DNA from: an uncultured Collinsella sp.
GTDB taxonomy: Bacteria; Actinomycetota; Coriobacteriia; Coriobacteriales; Coriobacteriaceae
Length of the DNA: 23,277 nucleotides
Assembly (NCBI GenBank): GCA_900544225.1
Contig: UQUD01000020.1
Coordinates: forward strand, 1 to 23,277
Reading direction: 5' to 3'
The notes beneath the pieces are model-generated. The model searched no databases. It saw nothing but the letters and a program-made list of their open reading frames with translations, and was not told the DNA's origin. This document shows, one piece after another, positions 1 to 5,892 of the stretch. The stretch's first letter is position 1; each line of letters opens with the position of its first letter. A program made the position numbers and the translations under genes.

Positions 1-2
1 AG

Positions 3-878
3 CAGGCTGCTTCTGGCTCGCGTCCGATTCGCCGCAATGATCGCGCTGCCGCTCCCAAGGGCCAGCGCGATCGCGCCCAGGCTGCGCGTCCGCAGCGCGA
101 TCGCAACCGCGACGCTGTCCAGGCTCCCAAGGGCGAGTTTATCGAAGGTCGTCGTGCTGCCGCCGAGGCGCTGCGCACTGGTTTTCCCATCAAGTGCGCG
201 CTCATTGCCGAGGGCGGGGAGCGCGATGCCGCCTTGTCGCGCCTGGTCGACGACCTCAATGCCGCTGGTGTCCGCATTAAGTATGTGCCGCGTGCACAGC
301 TCGACGCACTGTCGAGCCATGGCGCTCACCAGGGCATCGCGCTCGAGGTTGGCAACTTCCCCTATGCCGATGTCGCCGATATCCTCGACCGCGCGGGTGA
401 CGGTCCGGCGCTCGTCATCGTGCTCGACCATGTGACTGACGACGGTAACTTTGGCGCCATCGTGCGCTCCGCCGAGGTCGTGGGCGCTGCGGGCGTCGTC
501 ATCGCCAACAAGCGTGCCGCCGGCGTGACCGTGGGCAGCTACAAGACCTCAGCCGGCGCCGTCATGCACCTGCCCATTGCGCAGGTTCCCAATATCGCCC
601 GTGCACTCGATGACCTCAAGGCCGCTGGCTTTTGGGTGGGCGGTGCCTCCGAGCACGCCGAAGGCAGTTGCTGGGATACTCCCTTCGAGGGTCGCGTGGC
701 GCTCGTCATGGGGTCCGAGGGCGATGGCATCTCGCGCCTGGTGCTCGAGAAATGCGACTTTTTGACCAAGCTTCCCCAGCGCGGCATGACCGAGAGCCTC
801 AACGTTGCCCAGGCAACGACGGCGCTATGCTTTGAGTGGTTACGTCGCAACGCCGGCGAGCTCATGGGGGAGGAGTAG
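3..878 (+). CDS. rlmB: 23S rRNA (guanosine-2'-O)-methyltransferase RlmB, 5' end outside window
   Basis: SpoU/TrmH-family SPOUT methyltransferase that would methylate the 2'-OH of a conserved guanosine in the 23S peptidyl-transferase region using S-adenosylmethionine. The reading frame is open from base 3, so the start lies upstream. An internal TTG at 234 is not the start, because the substrate-binding domain begins before it (KGEFIEGRRAAAEALRTG, from about base 135). The three SpoU motifs are visible: NFGAIVRSAEVVGA, VALVMGSEGDGIS and LNVAQATTALCFEWLR. The first 40 or so visible residues are a low-complexity Arg/Ala/Gln/Asp segment, a basic N-terminal extension seen in many actinobacterial homologues. 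The next gene starts 3 nt after the stop, so the two are co-transcribed. The family is certain; the exact target nucleotide is by homology. Confidence 0.93.
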   Translation, partial: QAASGSRPIRRNDRAAAPKGQRDRAQAARPQRDRNRDAVQAPKGEFIEGRRAAAEALRTGFPIKCALIAEGGERDAALSRLVDDLNAAGVRIKYVPRAQLDALSSHGAHQGIALEVGNFPYADVADILDRAGDGPALVIVLDHVTDDGNFGAIVRSAEVVGAAGVVIANKRAAGVTVGSYKTSAGAVMHLPIAQVPNIARALDDLKAAGFWVGGASEHAEGSCWDTPFEGRVALVMGSEGDGISRLVLEKCDFLTKLPQRGMTESLNVAQATTALCFEWLRRNAGELMGEE

Positions 879-881
879 CGC

Positions 882-1559
882 ATGTCCAAGAAGAACCGCG
901 CCAAGTCCAAGGCCAAGCGTTTTGGCGAAGGCTCGGCCAAGCCGATTGTCTCGGCCGCGACCTATGGTGTGGGCGGCAATGCGTTTGCGCAGGCCATCGC
1001 CGATCCGGTCTCGACGGTGCACTCCAATAAGCCCGAGCTGTTAGTGGTCGACGGCTACAACGTGATTCACTGCACGCCGCGCTACGAAAAACTCGTGTAC
1101 GACCATTCCGACGACCCGTATTCCAGCGACGTTCACGATATGGCGCGCACCGCCCTCATCAACGACGTCGCCGCCTTTGCCCAGGGCCGCTATGAGGCCG
1201 TGATCGTGTTCGACGGCGCGGGCAATATCTCCAGCGAGCGCCCCAACCTGCCGGCCCGCGGCGTGCGCATCGAGTTTTCGCCGACGGGCGTCTCTGCCGA
1301 TACCGTGGTGCAGAAGCTCTGCATCGAGGCACGTGAGGAGGGCCGCGCGTGCTCCGTGGTATCGAGCGACGGCACAATCCAGGCCGTCGTCATGGGCAAG
1401 GGCGTCACGCGTATCTCGAGCCGCATGCTGGTGGACGAGATCAAACAGATCGATAACGACGTTCACGAGGCAGAGGAAGCTCCGCAGATCAAGATGACCC
1501 TGGGCAGCCGCCTGAGCCCCGAGGCACTGGCCAAGCTCAAGGCTCTGCGCGGGAGGTAG
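882..1559 (+). CDS. YacP/Rae1-like NYN-domain endoribonuclease
   Basis: 225-residue protein of the YacP (Rae1) NYN family. In Bacillus the homologue enters the ribosomal A site and cleaves certain mRNAs during translation. PIN-like acidic residues are in place: VDGYN (D57, N60), VFDGAG (D111), GVSADTVV (D140) and VVSSDGTIQ (D163). A basic N-terminus (SKKNRAKSKAKR) precedes the domain from about residue 50 and could contact RNA. The start ATG lies 3 nt after rlmB, with purine-rich GGGGGAGGAG at the end of rlmB as ribosome binding site. Position after rlmB matches the yacO-yacP order of Bacillus, which supports the assignment. In Bacillus sigH comes next; here unrelated accessory genes follow. 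Confidence 0.85.
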   Translation: MSKKNRAKSKAKRFGEGSAKPIVSAATYGVGGNAFAQAIADPVSTVHSNKPELLVVDGYNVIHCTPRYEKLVYDHSDDPYSSDVHDMARTALINDVAAFAQGRYEAVIVFDGAGNISSERPNLPARGVRIEFSPTGVSADTVVQKLCIEAREEGRACSVVSSDGTIQAVVMGKGVTRISSRMLVDEIKQIDNDVHEAEEAPQIKMTLGSRLSPEALAKLKALRGR

Positions 1560-1560
1560 G

Positions 1561-1594
1561 GGAGTTGGCGGAGCGATGCTGTCTCGCTAACTCC
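1561..1594. terminator. imperfect hairpin between convergent genes
   Basis: GGAGTT pairs with AACTCC, and the inner GGCGGAG pairs imperfectly with CTCGC. The hairpin overlaps the stop codon of the HipA-like gene and follows the stop of the NYN gene by 1 nt. There is no T-run on either side, so terminator function in either direction is only a suggestion from its position. Confidence 0.3.
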
Positions 1595-2927
1595 ATTCAG
1601 CGATGTCGATCATTCTTTCGAGGCGCCATGTTAGCGCCTCTTTTAGATAAGGCAGTCTTGCTGTAAGAGCGTCGTTTTTGGATAGGATTTCGATTGCCTC
1701 GTCAACGAAACCCTCGAGCTTGTTGCCGTCAAACCAGCCCATGTCCTCGACGAGCAACATTTGTTTGGCGGGGCTTGAATGAAATTGTGCACTGGTAAAA
1801 CTGTGCTCTCCCGCCCTAAGCTCCTCTAGTGATATGTTGCACCAGAGTGATGAGCCCGAATCGAAGATGGGGGCTGGTCTGCAGACCAGTGAGTTGACGT
1901 TTCGCACGAGGCCGAAGTTGCGCCAATGACGATCGTAGTTAGCAATGATGTCATCGCATACGATCATGCGGTCAAGGGCGCCTTTTATATCTGTCGCTCC
2001 AAGCTCCTCGCAGTTTGCTACATACCGTTCGTAATCGGTTAGTCGCTCGTCTGCATTTGCATGCTGGTTTACATAGAACGCAGGGACATATTCTTCTTCG
2101 TCAGTTAAGAAGACGTTGCATGTGCTCAAGGCAGAAGTACCCGCGCCTTCGAGCGAATAGGGTACATAATCGCAAGCGTTTAGGATGCGACGGTGAAGTG
2201 CGGTCGCCACCATCTCGTTATAGGGTTCCTGGTTTAGATGCGCACCTGCCTTGTGGAGGATTCGACGGTCACCCTCGCATGTCCAGTACTTTTGAAGATT
2301 GCCGTCCGAGGTGTTGTCGGGCTTTGCGGCAGCCGCCTTGCCCTCTGGGGCGAAGGGCGCGATGGACAGAGAGACGTCGTCAAAAGCATTATTGAAGAAA
2401 TTGATATCCTCCCACGCGAGACCGGAGTCTTGGGGCCTAATCCAATACTGGTCGGATAAGGAGAGGCCAAGATTTCGCTGGATGAGTTCATCGGGAACAT
2501 CGACTGCGGCTTCTGCAAGCAGGGAGGCTAGTCCAATGCGTGCGAGCGGGATACCGCGGCCTCGCCACCAAATGCGGAAAGAGTCGAGCGACACGGGACT
2601 ATTGGGGCCAAGTACTCCAATAGGGGCGTGGATGTAATCGATGTCGGCACCGATGTGGGTAAAGTCTTTTCGCGATGTGCTGTAGACCAGCTGGGCGACT
2701 TCGTGCGTGCGGTTCATGAGGGTAAACGTAATCTCGCTTTTTCCATGGCCTCGACGGGGGCGTCCCCCCGTTTTGGTCACGGAGCGGAGTCGTGCGTTGA
2801 CGCTGTCTTTGTCGATGAGCCATACACCAGAAGCCTTGCGTGCCTCAAGCGCTCCGTTTTTTATGAGCTCTTGCACCCTGCGCGGGGTGATGTCGAGTAG
2901 CTCTGCAGCTTCCTTCGTGGTCAACAT
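1587..2927 (-). CDS. HTH-HipA-like Ser/Thr kinase fusion (single-protein HipA-type regulator)
   Basis: 446-residue protein. Residues 1-50 form an excisionase/MerR-type winged HTH (LTTKEAAELLDITPRRVQELIKNG). A basic GGRPRRG linker follows, and the rest is HipA-like. The kinase core shows NYDRHWRNFG near residues 330-339 (the N-x-D-x-H-x-x-N catalytic loop) and PAPIFDSGSSLW near 352 (metal-binding Asp). SDQYWIRP and WEDINFF are typical of the stand-alone HipA-like branch. No separate HipB antitoxin gene is present; the fused HTH may take the DNA-binding role. The start is set at ATG 2927, with GAAGGG 8-9 nt upstream. An in-frame ATG at 2969 would add 14 residues encoded by the operator repeat and has no ribosome binding site. 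A/T content is higher than in the flanking rlmB and tuf genes, consistent with transfer. Phosphorylation target and toxicity are unknown. Confidence 0.75.
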   Translation of the reverse strand: MLTTKEAAELLDITPRRVQELIKNGALEARKASGVWLIDKDSVNARLRSVTKTGGRPRRGHGKSEITFTLMNRTHEVAQLVYSTSRKDFTHIGADIDYIHAPIGVLGPNSPVSLDSFRIWWRGRGIPLARIGLASLLAEAAVDVPDELIQRNLGLSLSDQYWIRPQDSGLAWEDINFFNNAFDDVSLSIAPFAPEGKAAAAKPDNTSDGNLQKYWTCEGDRRILHKAGAHLNQEPYNEMVATALHRRILNACDYVPYSLEGAGTSALSTCNVFLTDEEEYVPAFYVNQHANADERLTDYERYVANCEELGATDIKGALDRMIVCDDIIANYDRHWRNFGLVRNVNSLVCRPAPIFDSGSSLWCNISLEELRAGEHSFTSAQFHSSPAKQMLLVEDMGWFDGNKLEGFVDEAIEILSKNDALTARLPYLKEALTWRLERMIDIAEWS

Positions 2928-2942
2928 CGCGAAACCCTTCGC

Positions 2943-3004
2943 CAGAACGAATAGTTTTATCTTCTTCATTGTAATAAAAACTATTCGTTCTGACGAATAG
3001 TTTT
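2943..3004. promoter_or_regulatory. triple operator for the HTH-HipA-like gene
   Basis: The 12-mer ACGAATAGTTTT occurs at 2947-2958, inverted at 2977-2988 and again direct at 2993-3004. The first two extend to a perfect 16-bp inverted repeat (2943-2958 with 2977-2992). The second and third form a 12-bp palindrome with a 4-nt TCTG centre. The sites cover the region just upstream of the gene's ribosome binding site and overlap a proposed promoter. Such spacing is typical of autorepression by an HTH protein; the binding protein is inferred to be the adjacent fusion. Confidence 0.7.
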
Positions 3005-3021
3005 GAGATGTGGTCGGTCAA
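2994..3021 (-). promoter_or_regulatory. candidate promoter of the HTH-HipA-like gene
   Basis: On the minus strand TTGACC (3021-3016) is followed after 16 nt by TATTCG (2999-2994). The -10 lies inside the outermost operator copy, so a bound repressor would block polymerase. The -10 match is weak and the start site is not known. Confidence 0.4.
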
Positions 3022-3029
3022 AGGGCCTG

Positions 3030-3058
3030 TTGCGCCCCGTCCGCAATTCCATTATTCT
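3030..3058 (+). promoter_or_regulatory. candidate promoter of tRNA-Thr(UGU)
   Basis: TTGCGC (3030-3035), a 17-nt spacer, then TATTCT (3053-3058), ending about 30 nt before the tRNA. It is divergent from the promoter of the HipA-like gene. Confidence 0.5.
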
Positions 3059-3089
3059 TAACAGGCTTCGCGCGAAAGCGCCAAGTGTG

Positions 3090-3163
3090 CCAGTGTGGCG
3101 CAACGGTAGCGCAACTGATTTGTAATCAGTGGGTTGCAGGTTCGATTCCTGTCACTGGCTCCA
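3090..3163 (+). tRNA. tRNA-Thr (anticodon UGU)
   Basis: Cloverleaf with acceptor stem GCCAGTG/CACTGGC, anticodon stem ACTGA/TCAGT around the loop TTTGTAA (anticodon TGT), T-arm CAGG-TTCGATT-CCTG, and an encoded CCA tail. It stands alone with its own terminator and is separate from the tRNA cluster upstream of tuf. Confidence 0.95.
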
Positions 3164-3173
3164 TGAGAGTTTC

Positions 3174-3212
3174 GGGCTCTGTTCCCTTGTGGGACAGGGC
3201 CCGTTTCTTTTT
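3174..3212 (+). terminator. terminator after tRNA-Thr
   Basis: GGGCTCTGTTCCC pairs, with wobble and one bulge, with GGGACAGGGCCC around a TTGT loop. GTTTCTTTTT follows. This is a typical intrinsic terminator. Confidence 0.75.
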
Positions 3213-3260
3213 AGGTAGGCGCCTACGTGGTCTGGCTCCATTTTCCCGTCACCTGCAATA

Positions 3261-3277
3261 ACCAAGCACTGCTTGGT
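3261..3277. promoter_or_regulatory. 17-bp palindrome upstream of the unknown operon
   Basis: ACCAAGCA-C-TGCTTGGT is a perfect 8-bp inverted repeat with a single central base, about 90 nt before the start at 3368. The shape suits a dimeric repressor operator. No convincing -35/-10 pair was found around it, so its role is inferred from position. Confidence 0.45.
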
Positions 3278-3317
3278 CGTCTGATATGGCCCCGCAAAAG
3301 AGAATGGAATCAACAAG

Positions 3318-3340
3318 GTCAGCGAAACGGAATCGCTGAC
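3318..3340 (+). other. leader hairpin before the unknown operon
   Basis: GTCAGCGA pairs with TCGCTGAC (8 bp, loop AACGGAA). It would form in the 5' untranslated region 27 nt before the start codon, just ahead of the ribosome binding site. There is no T-run, so it is not a terminator; it could stabilise the mRNA or be part of an operator. Confidence 0.35.
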
Positions 3341-3367
3341 ATCAGGTCTATGGAAAGGAAGAAGACC

Positions 3368-4039
3368 ATGATTTACCCTCTTTGCGACATTGCCGGCAGG
3401 AACAGGGCAACAGGTAAGCCGATCGTCAGTACTTGTGTCATAGATATGCAGGTGCAGCTGCTGCGCTATTTTCGCGATTATGGTTTGGATGACGATCCGG
3501 ATTGGCGCGAGTCCCTCGAAGTCATTCTCGAGTCTCAACGAGAAGACGGCTGCTTTCCTCTGAGCAGCGATCGCGATATGCCCAGTGATGCGCGAGTCGA
3601 TTTTCTCTATCGACCTACGTACGCTTGCTGCCAGATCATGATGCGAGCTCTGCTGGGTGGAAAGCTATCGGACGAGCAGGGGCAACGCGTCAAAACTGCC
3701 CTGTCTCGCGGCCTTGCTTTTTCCTGCGGGCGCGGCCTTAATGGCCACGGTATCGAAGATCTTGAGCGGCAGTGCGAGGACGTTGCCGATTTTGGCCATG
3801 CGGGGATTACGGAAATAGCTGAGCGTTATCCCATGCTGTGCCCCGAGTTTTTCTCCCTTATTAATAAGATTGGAGACGAATACGTTGAGCGCATCGCCAA
3901 TGGAGATGTGATTTACTACTTTGGATCAAATCTTGCACAGAAGATTTTGACGGCGGCAGAGTCCCTGGGCCGGACCAATTTGTCGCTCGACAAAATCCAA
4001 CGCTATCTTGAGATGGACTCGAAGAGAAAAAATCGATAG
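3368..4039 (+). CDS. unknown all-helical protein, first gene of a two-gene operon
   Basis: 223 residues from ATG 3368, chosen because GGAAAGGAAG lies 7-10 nt upstream. The frame is open further upstream, but a start at 3227 or 3350 lacks a ribosome binding site, and that stretch holds the palindrome and leader hairpin. No signal peptide or membrane segment is seen. The segment VILESQREDGCFPL followed by YRPTYACCQIMMRALL resembles the repeated helix pairs of alpha/alpha-toroid proteins (terpene cyclase/prenyltransferase-like). That is a weak resemblance and no catalytic motif is recognised. The C-terminus is basic (SKRKNR). The next gene begins 29 nt downstream. Function unknown. Confidence 0.65.
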   Translation: MIYPLCDIAGRNRATGKPIVSTCVIDMQVQLLRYFRDYGLDDDPDWRESLEVILESQREDGCFPLSSDRDMPSDARVDFLYRPTYACCQIMMRALLGGKLSDEQGQRVKTALSRGLAFSCGRGLNGHGIEDLERQCEDVADFGHAGITEIAERYPMLCPEFFSLINKIGDEYVERIANGDVIYYFGSNLAQKILTAAESLGRTNLSLDKIQRYLEMDSKRKNR

Positions 4040-4068
4040 GTTAAAGATTAGAAAGGCGGGCGCCGCCA

Positions 4069-5067
4069 ATGCTGCTTGGACAGTACATAAAAAGAAACAT
4101 GCCAGATGCGGTCGAGCTCAACGATATGATTTCGCGTCCAGGCGAGGGATATGCTATTAGCCAGATGGCGGTAGCGCCCATCGACACGGGGGCCTTGCGG
4201 ATGCATATCAAGGCGTATGCAAATGGACCCGATGGTCCATATTTGGAGGGACGCCTAGCGCTCTACCATCAGGTGCACGAGCTTTTTGCGCTGCTTGCAG
4301 CTGAGCCGTCTAACAAAGGCATGAAGGGCTACGAACTCAAGGATTCCTTTATTGGCGGTGAAGAGGCGGACTTGATTATGCTCACCGTTTCCCACGAAGA
4401 GCGCTCGCAGGAAGACATCGCCTATAACGTTTTGCTGTGCAGCAAGAACGCGGTGGGGGAGCGTCGTGCCAGGATTCGCGATGGCGTGCGTATCGGCGGC
4501 ATGTGCGTGGCCGAGGAGTTTGGGTATCGCGGCGAATTCAGGTCCTCGGTACACCCGCTGGCGCTGCCGCTCAATTTGAGCGAGGTCTACGTGCTTATGG
4601 ATGCGCTGGCTGCCTATGAGCGCGGATGCAGCCGGTTTGATCCCCATGGTAGGATGGCCCGGCGTATTGCAGGCATGATCAAGCGCGAGCTGAGCGGTTA
4701 CGCTAAGGAAAAACTTGGTTCGCGTTTGGAGGGGATGGGCTTTGCTCAACTGGAGGAGGTCGACCCCATGTTTGTTCCTGATATTCCAGGGGATAAAGTG
4801 CCTGAGGGCAGATCTTCGCAGGTTGCCAACTGGCTCTTATATGAAAAGGCTGGTCGCTGGGCGCGTGTGTGTCTTGCGGGCGGCGGGAGCGTGCAAGGGA
4901 TTATCTTGCCGCGAGCTGAGCTTGGGCGCTTCTTTGCGAGTCGTCCACAAGCGGCGAGGGACGATGCAGCCCAAGCGGATTCACGACCCAAGTGTGTCGT
5001 CTGGCGAAGCGATGATGACTACGACGTTATTGACTGGGCAGATGTCGTGGATGTAAGGCGAGAATAG
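4069..5067 (+). CDS. unknown 332-residue protein, second gene of the operon
   Basis: ATG 4069 is preceded by GAAAGGCGGG. The protein is soluble, with no signal peptide or membrane helix. The middle (HPLALPLNLSEVYVLMDALAAYERG, about residues 162-186) and the C-terminal strands (VCLAGGGSVQGIILP, then VIDWADVVDVRRE) recall the layout of WYL-type ligand-sensing regulators, where an LT-x-E-x-x-x-L helix precedes beta-rich modules. There is no clear N-terminal HTH and no WYL triad, so this is not a firm call. It probably acts with the upstream gene, with which it is co-transcribed. An accessory gene of unknown function is the safe description. Confidence 0.6.
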   Translation: MLLGQYIKRNMPDAVELNDMISRPGEGYAISQMAVAPIDTGALRMHIKAYANGPDGPYLEGRLALYHQVHELFALLAAEPSNKGMKGYELKDSFIGGEEADLIMLTVSHEERSQEDIAYNVLLCSKNAVGERRARIRDGVRIGGMCVAEEFGYRGEFRSSVHPLALPLNLSEVYVLMDALAAYERGCSRFDPHGRMARRIAGMIKRELSGYAKEKLGSRLEGMGFAQLEEVDPMFVPDIPGDKVPEGRSSQVANWLLYEKAGRWARVCLAGGGSVQGIILPRAELGRFFASRPQAARDDAAQADSRPKCVVWRSDDDYDVIDWADVVDVRRE

Positions 5068-5073
5068 ATAAAT

Positions 5074-5130
5074 GTCTCGATCTGTAACACGAAGGGGCGG
5101 AAAACCGTTCGTACTGTTACAGAATGAGAC
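5074..5130. repeat. hairpin repeat, copy 1
   Basis: GTCTCGATCTGTAACA at the left end pairs imperfectly with TGTTACAGAATGAGAC at the right end, and an inner CGAA..CGG/CCG..TTCG stem fills the middle. It starts 6 nt after the stop of the preceding gene. Copy 2, about 25 nt further on, shares the arms but has a different centre. Confidence 0.7.
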
Positions 5131-5154
5131 GTAAGCCAGAGTCTCTGCGAAACA

Positions 5155-5209
5155 TCTCGATCTGTAACAGATAGGGGAGAAAATGTTCTCTAAATGTTAC
5201 AGATCGAGA
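5155..5209. repeat. hairpin repeat, copy 2
   Basis: TCTCGATCTGTAACA (5155-5169) and TGTTACAGATCGAGA (5195-5209) form a perfect 15-bp inverted repeat. The centre adds GAGAA/TTCTC. Together with copy 1 this makes a tandem pair of the same element, the usual form of REP-type extragenic repeats. There is no T-run, so terminator function is unlikely. Confidence 0.75.
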
Positions 5210-5210
5210 C

Positions 5211-5456
5211 AAAGGCCGGACCGGTCCCGGTCATCCTGGTCGATCGTGCCGGAAAAGTCCGATCGCGACCTATGTAATAGTGCAAGAGGGTCGTTATCGA
5301 AGGTCGATGCTGTAGGCGTACTCCACCGTGCCAAAGTGTTCCCTTGGGAAATGCCACCAGCGTAGCGAAATCCACCGTCCTTCATATCTAAACTCAACAA
5401 AAACGCAGGTCAAAGGCATATAGATACGCCCGGCACCGTGTATCTAGAGGTTTTCG
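5211..5456. other. non-coding stretch between the repeats and the tRNA-tuf promoter
   Basis: No gene with normal length, ribosome binding site and codon use is seen. The only item of note is a 41-residue frame on the minus strand (5294-5419), listed separately. Confidence 0.5.
5294..5419 (-). pseudogene. possible gene remnant or small orphan protein
   Basis: A minus-strand frame from ATG 5419 to TAA 5294 encodes 41 residues with a protein-like composition (for example VEFRYEGRWISLRWWHFPRE and EYAYSIDL), rich in Trp, Phe and Tyr. An in-frame TAG lies 8 codons upstream of this ATG and no good ribosome binding site is present. It could be the tail of a decayed gene or chance. Confidence 0.2.
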
Positions 5457-5486
5457 TTGACAGCCCCCAAGGTTGCATCGTATTAT
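5457..5486 (+). promoter_or_regulatory. promoter of the tRNA-Tyr-Thr-Met-tuf unit
   Basis: TTGACA (5457-5462), 18-nt spacer, TATTAT (5481-5486). The -35 is perfect and the -10 has one mismatch. The preceding GAGGTTTTC and the following GC are shared with the rpmG promoter at 7286. Confidence 0.8.
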
Positions 5487-5548
5487 CTTTTTCGTTCGCG
5501 GGGGCGGCGGTCCAAAAGACCAAAGGACCTGCGGATACTTGAACGATT

Positions 5549-5630
5549 GGGAGTTTGCCCGAGTGGTTAATGGGGACGGGCTGTAAACCCGTTGGCTCTG
5601 CCTACATAGGTTCGAATCCTATAGCTCCCA
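5549..5630 (+). tRNA. tRNA-Tyr (anticodon GUA)
   Basis: Acceptor GGGAGTT/AGCTCCC, anticodon stem ACGGG/CCCGT around CTGTAAA (GTA), long class II variable arm, T-arm ATAGG-TTCGAAT-CCTAT. CCA is not encoded (ACCCG follows the acceptor stem), unlike in the other tRNAs of the window. Confidence 0.95.
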
Positions 5631-5640
5631 CCCGTCAAGT

Positions 5641-5716
5641 GCCTGTATAGCTCAGTCGGTAGAGCACTTCGTTGGTAACGAAGAGGTCACCAGTTCAAGT
5701 CTGGTTGCAGGCTCCA
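5641..5716 (+). tRNA. tRNA-Thr (anticodon GGU)
   Basis: Acceptor GCCTGTA/TGCAGGC, anticodon stem CTTCG/CGAAG around TTGGTAA (GGT), T-arm CCAG-TTCAAGT-CTGG, encoded CCA. It lies 10 nt after tRNA-Tyr in the same transcript. Confidence 0.95.
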
Positions 5717-5719
5717 TCC

Positions 5720-5796
5720 GGCGGTGTAGCTCAGTTGGTTAGAGCACACGGTTCATACCCGTGGCGTCACTGGTTCGAATCCAGTCACCGCTACCA
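5720..5796 (+). tRNA. tRNA-Met, elongator type (anticodon CAU)
   Basis: Acceptor GGCGGTG/CACCGCT with a G-U first pair, anticodon stem CACGG/CCGTG around TTCATAC (CAT), encoded CCA. The three G-C pairs of initiator tRNA in the anticodon stem are absent, so it is an elongator. A lysidine-modified tRNA-Ile cannot be excluded from the anticodon alone. Confidence 0.9.
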
Positions 5797-5807
5797 TAGG
5801 TAACACG

Positions 5808-5838
5808 GTGGCTTCTCAATAGTATGTTGAGAGGCCAC
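5808..5838 (+). other. hairpin between tRNA-Met and tuf
   Basis: GTGGCTTCTCAA pairs with TTGAGAGGCCAC (12 bp, one wobble, loop TAGTATG). There is no T-run, so tuf is probably read from the tRNA promoter. The hairpin may protect the tuf 5' end after the tRNAs are cut out; that role is inferred. Confidence 0.5.
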
Positions 5839-5892
5839 TATGGTATAAAGGCAAAGTCCCGTCCGGGGACGACCTGTTTAGAGGAGGGCTTT

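Noticed and set aside
5074..5209. CRISPR array
   Set aside because: There are only two units, with inverted arms and unequal centres, no regular direct repeat with spacers, and no cas gene nearby.
3090..5796. Integrative element bounded by tRNA attachment sites
   Set aside because: Accessory genes lie next to tRNAs, but no integrase gene and no duplicated tRNA 3' end that could be an attachment site was found.
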